Shown: piece by piece, positions 62,909 through 64,000 of the stretch
Numbering within the stretch: the stretch's first letter is position 1
Layout: every line of letters starts with the position of its first letter
Assembly (NCBI RefSeq): GCF_002929505.1
Contig: NZ_PJJL01000071.1
Span: 186,001-250,000, forward strand
DNA: 64,000 bases
Direction: 5' to 3'
From: Cryobacterium sp. Y57
GTDB taxonomy: Bacteria > Actinomycetota > Actinomycetes > Actinomycetales > Microbacteriaceae
The notes under the pieces: model-generated
The model's database searches: none
What the model was told of the DNA's origin: nothing
The model's input: only the letters and a program-made list of their open reading frames with translations
Made by a program: the position numbers and the translations under genes

Positions 62909-63229
62909 ATGGGCATGAAGCTGATCGCCATCGACCCGCCCACCCGCAGCTTTTCGCGCTGGCTGACCGACGAAGAAATCGGGCGGGTACTCGCCCACAA
63001 GCGCGGCTGGCGTCAGGCACCCGATGGCACCGTGTTGGCTGGCAAGATTCGCAAGATGCTGGTCAGCGCCTCGCTTGCGCAACTCGGCGCCGCTTCCGTC
63101 GCGCACGGCTGGGCCAGCCGACCACGGGTCGAGCCAAGCGACGGCAGCGGTCCCACCCACATGATGTGGGGCATCATCGATGCGCGCACCGACGCCGAGA
63201 TCACGGCGGAGTTGCGCGGGGAAGTTTAA
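62909..63229 (+). CDS. Hypothetical protein, 106 residues
   Basis: Not recognised. The sequence starts MGMKLIAIDPPTRSFSRWLT (start at 62909, or 62915) and is basic, with helical stretches (DEEIGRVLAHKRGWRQAPDG, KIRKMLVSASLAQLGAASVA) and HMMWGIIDARTDAEITAEL near the end. No membrane span, signal or metal motif is present. It lies 40 bases before the GS-HQR-like gene on the same strand, so they may share a transcript. It has the local codon bias, so it is probably a real gene, but function cannot be assigned. Confidence 0.55.
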   Translation: MGMKLIAIDPPTRSFSRWLTDEEIGRVLAHKRGWRQAPDGTVLAGKIRKMLVSASLAQLGAASVAHGWASRPRVEPSDGSGPTHMMWGIIDARTDAEITAELRGEV

Positions 63230-63271
63230 ATTGACCCGGACAGTTCGACGCCAGTCGCGTAGCGTGGATGT

Positions 63272-64000
63272 ATGAGCCTCAACCCCAGCTACATCAAGCC
63301 CGGCCTGGACTTCAATCGCGACACCAATTACATCGAGGACCGCATCACCCGGGATGGCCGCGACGGCTGGCCGGTTGAACCGGGCCGCTACCGACTCGTT
63401 GCGGCCCGCGCCTGCCCGTGGGCGAACCGCACTACGATCGTGCGCCGCCTCCTGGGCCTCGAAGGCGTCATTTCTCTCGGCCTACCCGGTCCCACCCATG
63501 ACAAAAACAGCTGGACCTTCGACCTCGACCAGGGTGGGGTCGACCCGGTGCTCGGCATTGAACGCCTGCAGCAGGCGTTCTTCACCCGTTTTGCCGAGTA
63601 CCCGCGCGGCATCACCGTGCCGGCGATCGTCGATGTGCCAAGCGGAAAGGTCGTCACCAATAATTATCCCCAGATCACCCTTGATTTTGAGCTCGAATGG
63701 ACAGACCATCACCGGGCCGGCGCCCCGGACCTCTACCCGGAAACGTTACGGGCCGAAATCGACGAGGTTGCCAACTTGATCTTTCACGACGTGAACAACG
63801 GTGTCTACAAGTGCGGCTTCGCTGGCAGCCAAGAATCGTACGAGCGGGCTTACGACGCCCTCTTCGCCCGGCTGGATTGGCTCGAACAGCGCCTGACAGG
63901 GCAGCGGTATCTTGTGGGCGACACGATCACCGAGGCGGACATCCGCTTGTTTACCACCCTGGCCCGCTTCGACGCGGTATATCACGGGCATTTCAAATGC
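63272..64000 (+). CDS. Glutathionyl-hydroquinone reductase family protein (GST fold), 3' end missing
   Basis: The ATG at 63272 opens a frame that runs off the window after 243 codons. RYRLVAARACPWANRTTIVR (near residue 45-62) contains the catalytic Cys of the YqjG/ECM4 family in the ACPWAxRT form. FDLDQGGVDPVLGIERLQQA, RFAEYPRGITVPAIVDVPSG and VTNNYPQITLDFELEWTDHH match its thioredoxin part, and RYLVGDTITEADIRLFTTLA with RFDAVYHGHFKC the helical part. These enzymes reduce glutathionyl-hydroquinones. Actinobacteria mostly lack glutathione, so in this host mycothiol adducts are a likelier substrate. Confidence 0.92.
   Translation, partial: MSLNPSYIKPGLDFNRDTNYIEDRITRDGRDGWPVEPGRYRLVAARACPWANRTTIVRRLLGLEGVISLGLPGPTHDKNSWTFDLDQGGVDPVLGIERLQQAFFTRFAEYPRGITVPAIVDVPSGKVVTNNYPQITLDFELEWTDHHRAGAPDLYPETLRAEIDEVANLIFHDVNNGVYKCGFAGSQESYERAYDALFARLDWLEQRLTGQRYLVGDTITEADIRLFTTLARFDAVYHGHFKC

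Overview
The window reads as chromosome of a high-G+C, flagellated actinobacterium, most likely family Microbacteriaceae (Cryobacterium-like). This is inferred from gene content: a DUF222/HNH endonuclease, a clpS-DUF2017 pair, DUF6504 next to dnaE2, SufS/SufU, a FliA/WhiG-type sigma factor inside the flagellar cluster, and GTG/TTG starts. I found no rRNA, tRNA, CRISPR array, insertion sequence or prophage. Genes are dense and often overlap by 1-4 bases.

Layout. (1) 1-14.4 kb is a flagellar cluster. On the minus strand, in transcription order, lie a sigma-28-type factor, fliC, fliD, fliS, a fliT-like gene, flgB, flgC, fliE, fliF, fliG, fliH, fliI, fliJ and a cut-off gene. A divergent plus-strand arm holds flgN, flgK, flgL and fliW. 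Matching TAAC-N15-GCCGATAG promoters precede fliC and flgN, and a weaker one precedes flgB, so the local sigma factor probably controls late flagellar genes. (2) 14.5-20.6 kb holds a DUF222-HNH protein, sufU/sufS, clpS-DUF2017 and a flavin disulfide oxidoreductase. (3) 20.8-26.8 kb is a purine and molybdenum module: an FAD subunit, an XdhD-like protein with fused 2Fe-2S and molybdenum domains, guanine deaminase and a MocA-like nucleotidyltransferase. (4) 26.8-30.4 kb is a two-gene operon of a GT1 glycosyltransferase and a HEAT-repeat/GT4 fusion. (5) 30.7-38.2 kb is a C1 module: an OFA-type transporter with a 33-residue partner, an FdhF/YdeP-type oxidoreductase, fdhD, moaA and formaldehyde dehydrogenase. 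(6) 38.3-44.4 kb holds a Tat-exported PhoX phosphatase and a glycerate permease/kinase/CdaR regulator set. (7) 44.6-53.4 kb holds DUF6504-dnaE2, a class A penicillin-binding protein, a flotillin and a UPF0114-SHOCT protein. (8) 53.5-64 kb holds an acyl-CoA synthetase, GNAT, DUF1003, a zinc ribbon, maltokinase, Ku and LigD (NHEJ), a VOC protein, a hypothetical and a truncated glutathionyl-hydroquinone reductase.

How the genes fit together. FdhA would make formate from formaldehyde, the FdhF-like enzyme would oxidise it, FdhD and MoaA would supply sulfurated molybdenum cofactor, and the OFA carrier would move formate. The XdhD-like enzyme and MocA-like protein draw on the same cofactor pool. 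Ku/LigD and DnaE2 form a DNA-damage toolkit.

Most unusual are the paired sigma-28 promoters and the palindrome at the flgB promoter, the HEAT-GT4 fusion, the compact C1 module with its tiny transporter partner, a diverged 63-bp tandem duplication between fdhF and fdhD, in-frame tandem repeats in cdaR and ligD, DnaE2 without ImuA/ImuB beside it, and a dispersed GCATCCG/CGGATGC word. I see no wholly new defence or mobile system. The novelty is in domain fusions, gene arrangements and regulatory DNA.
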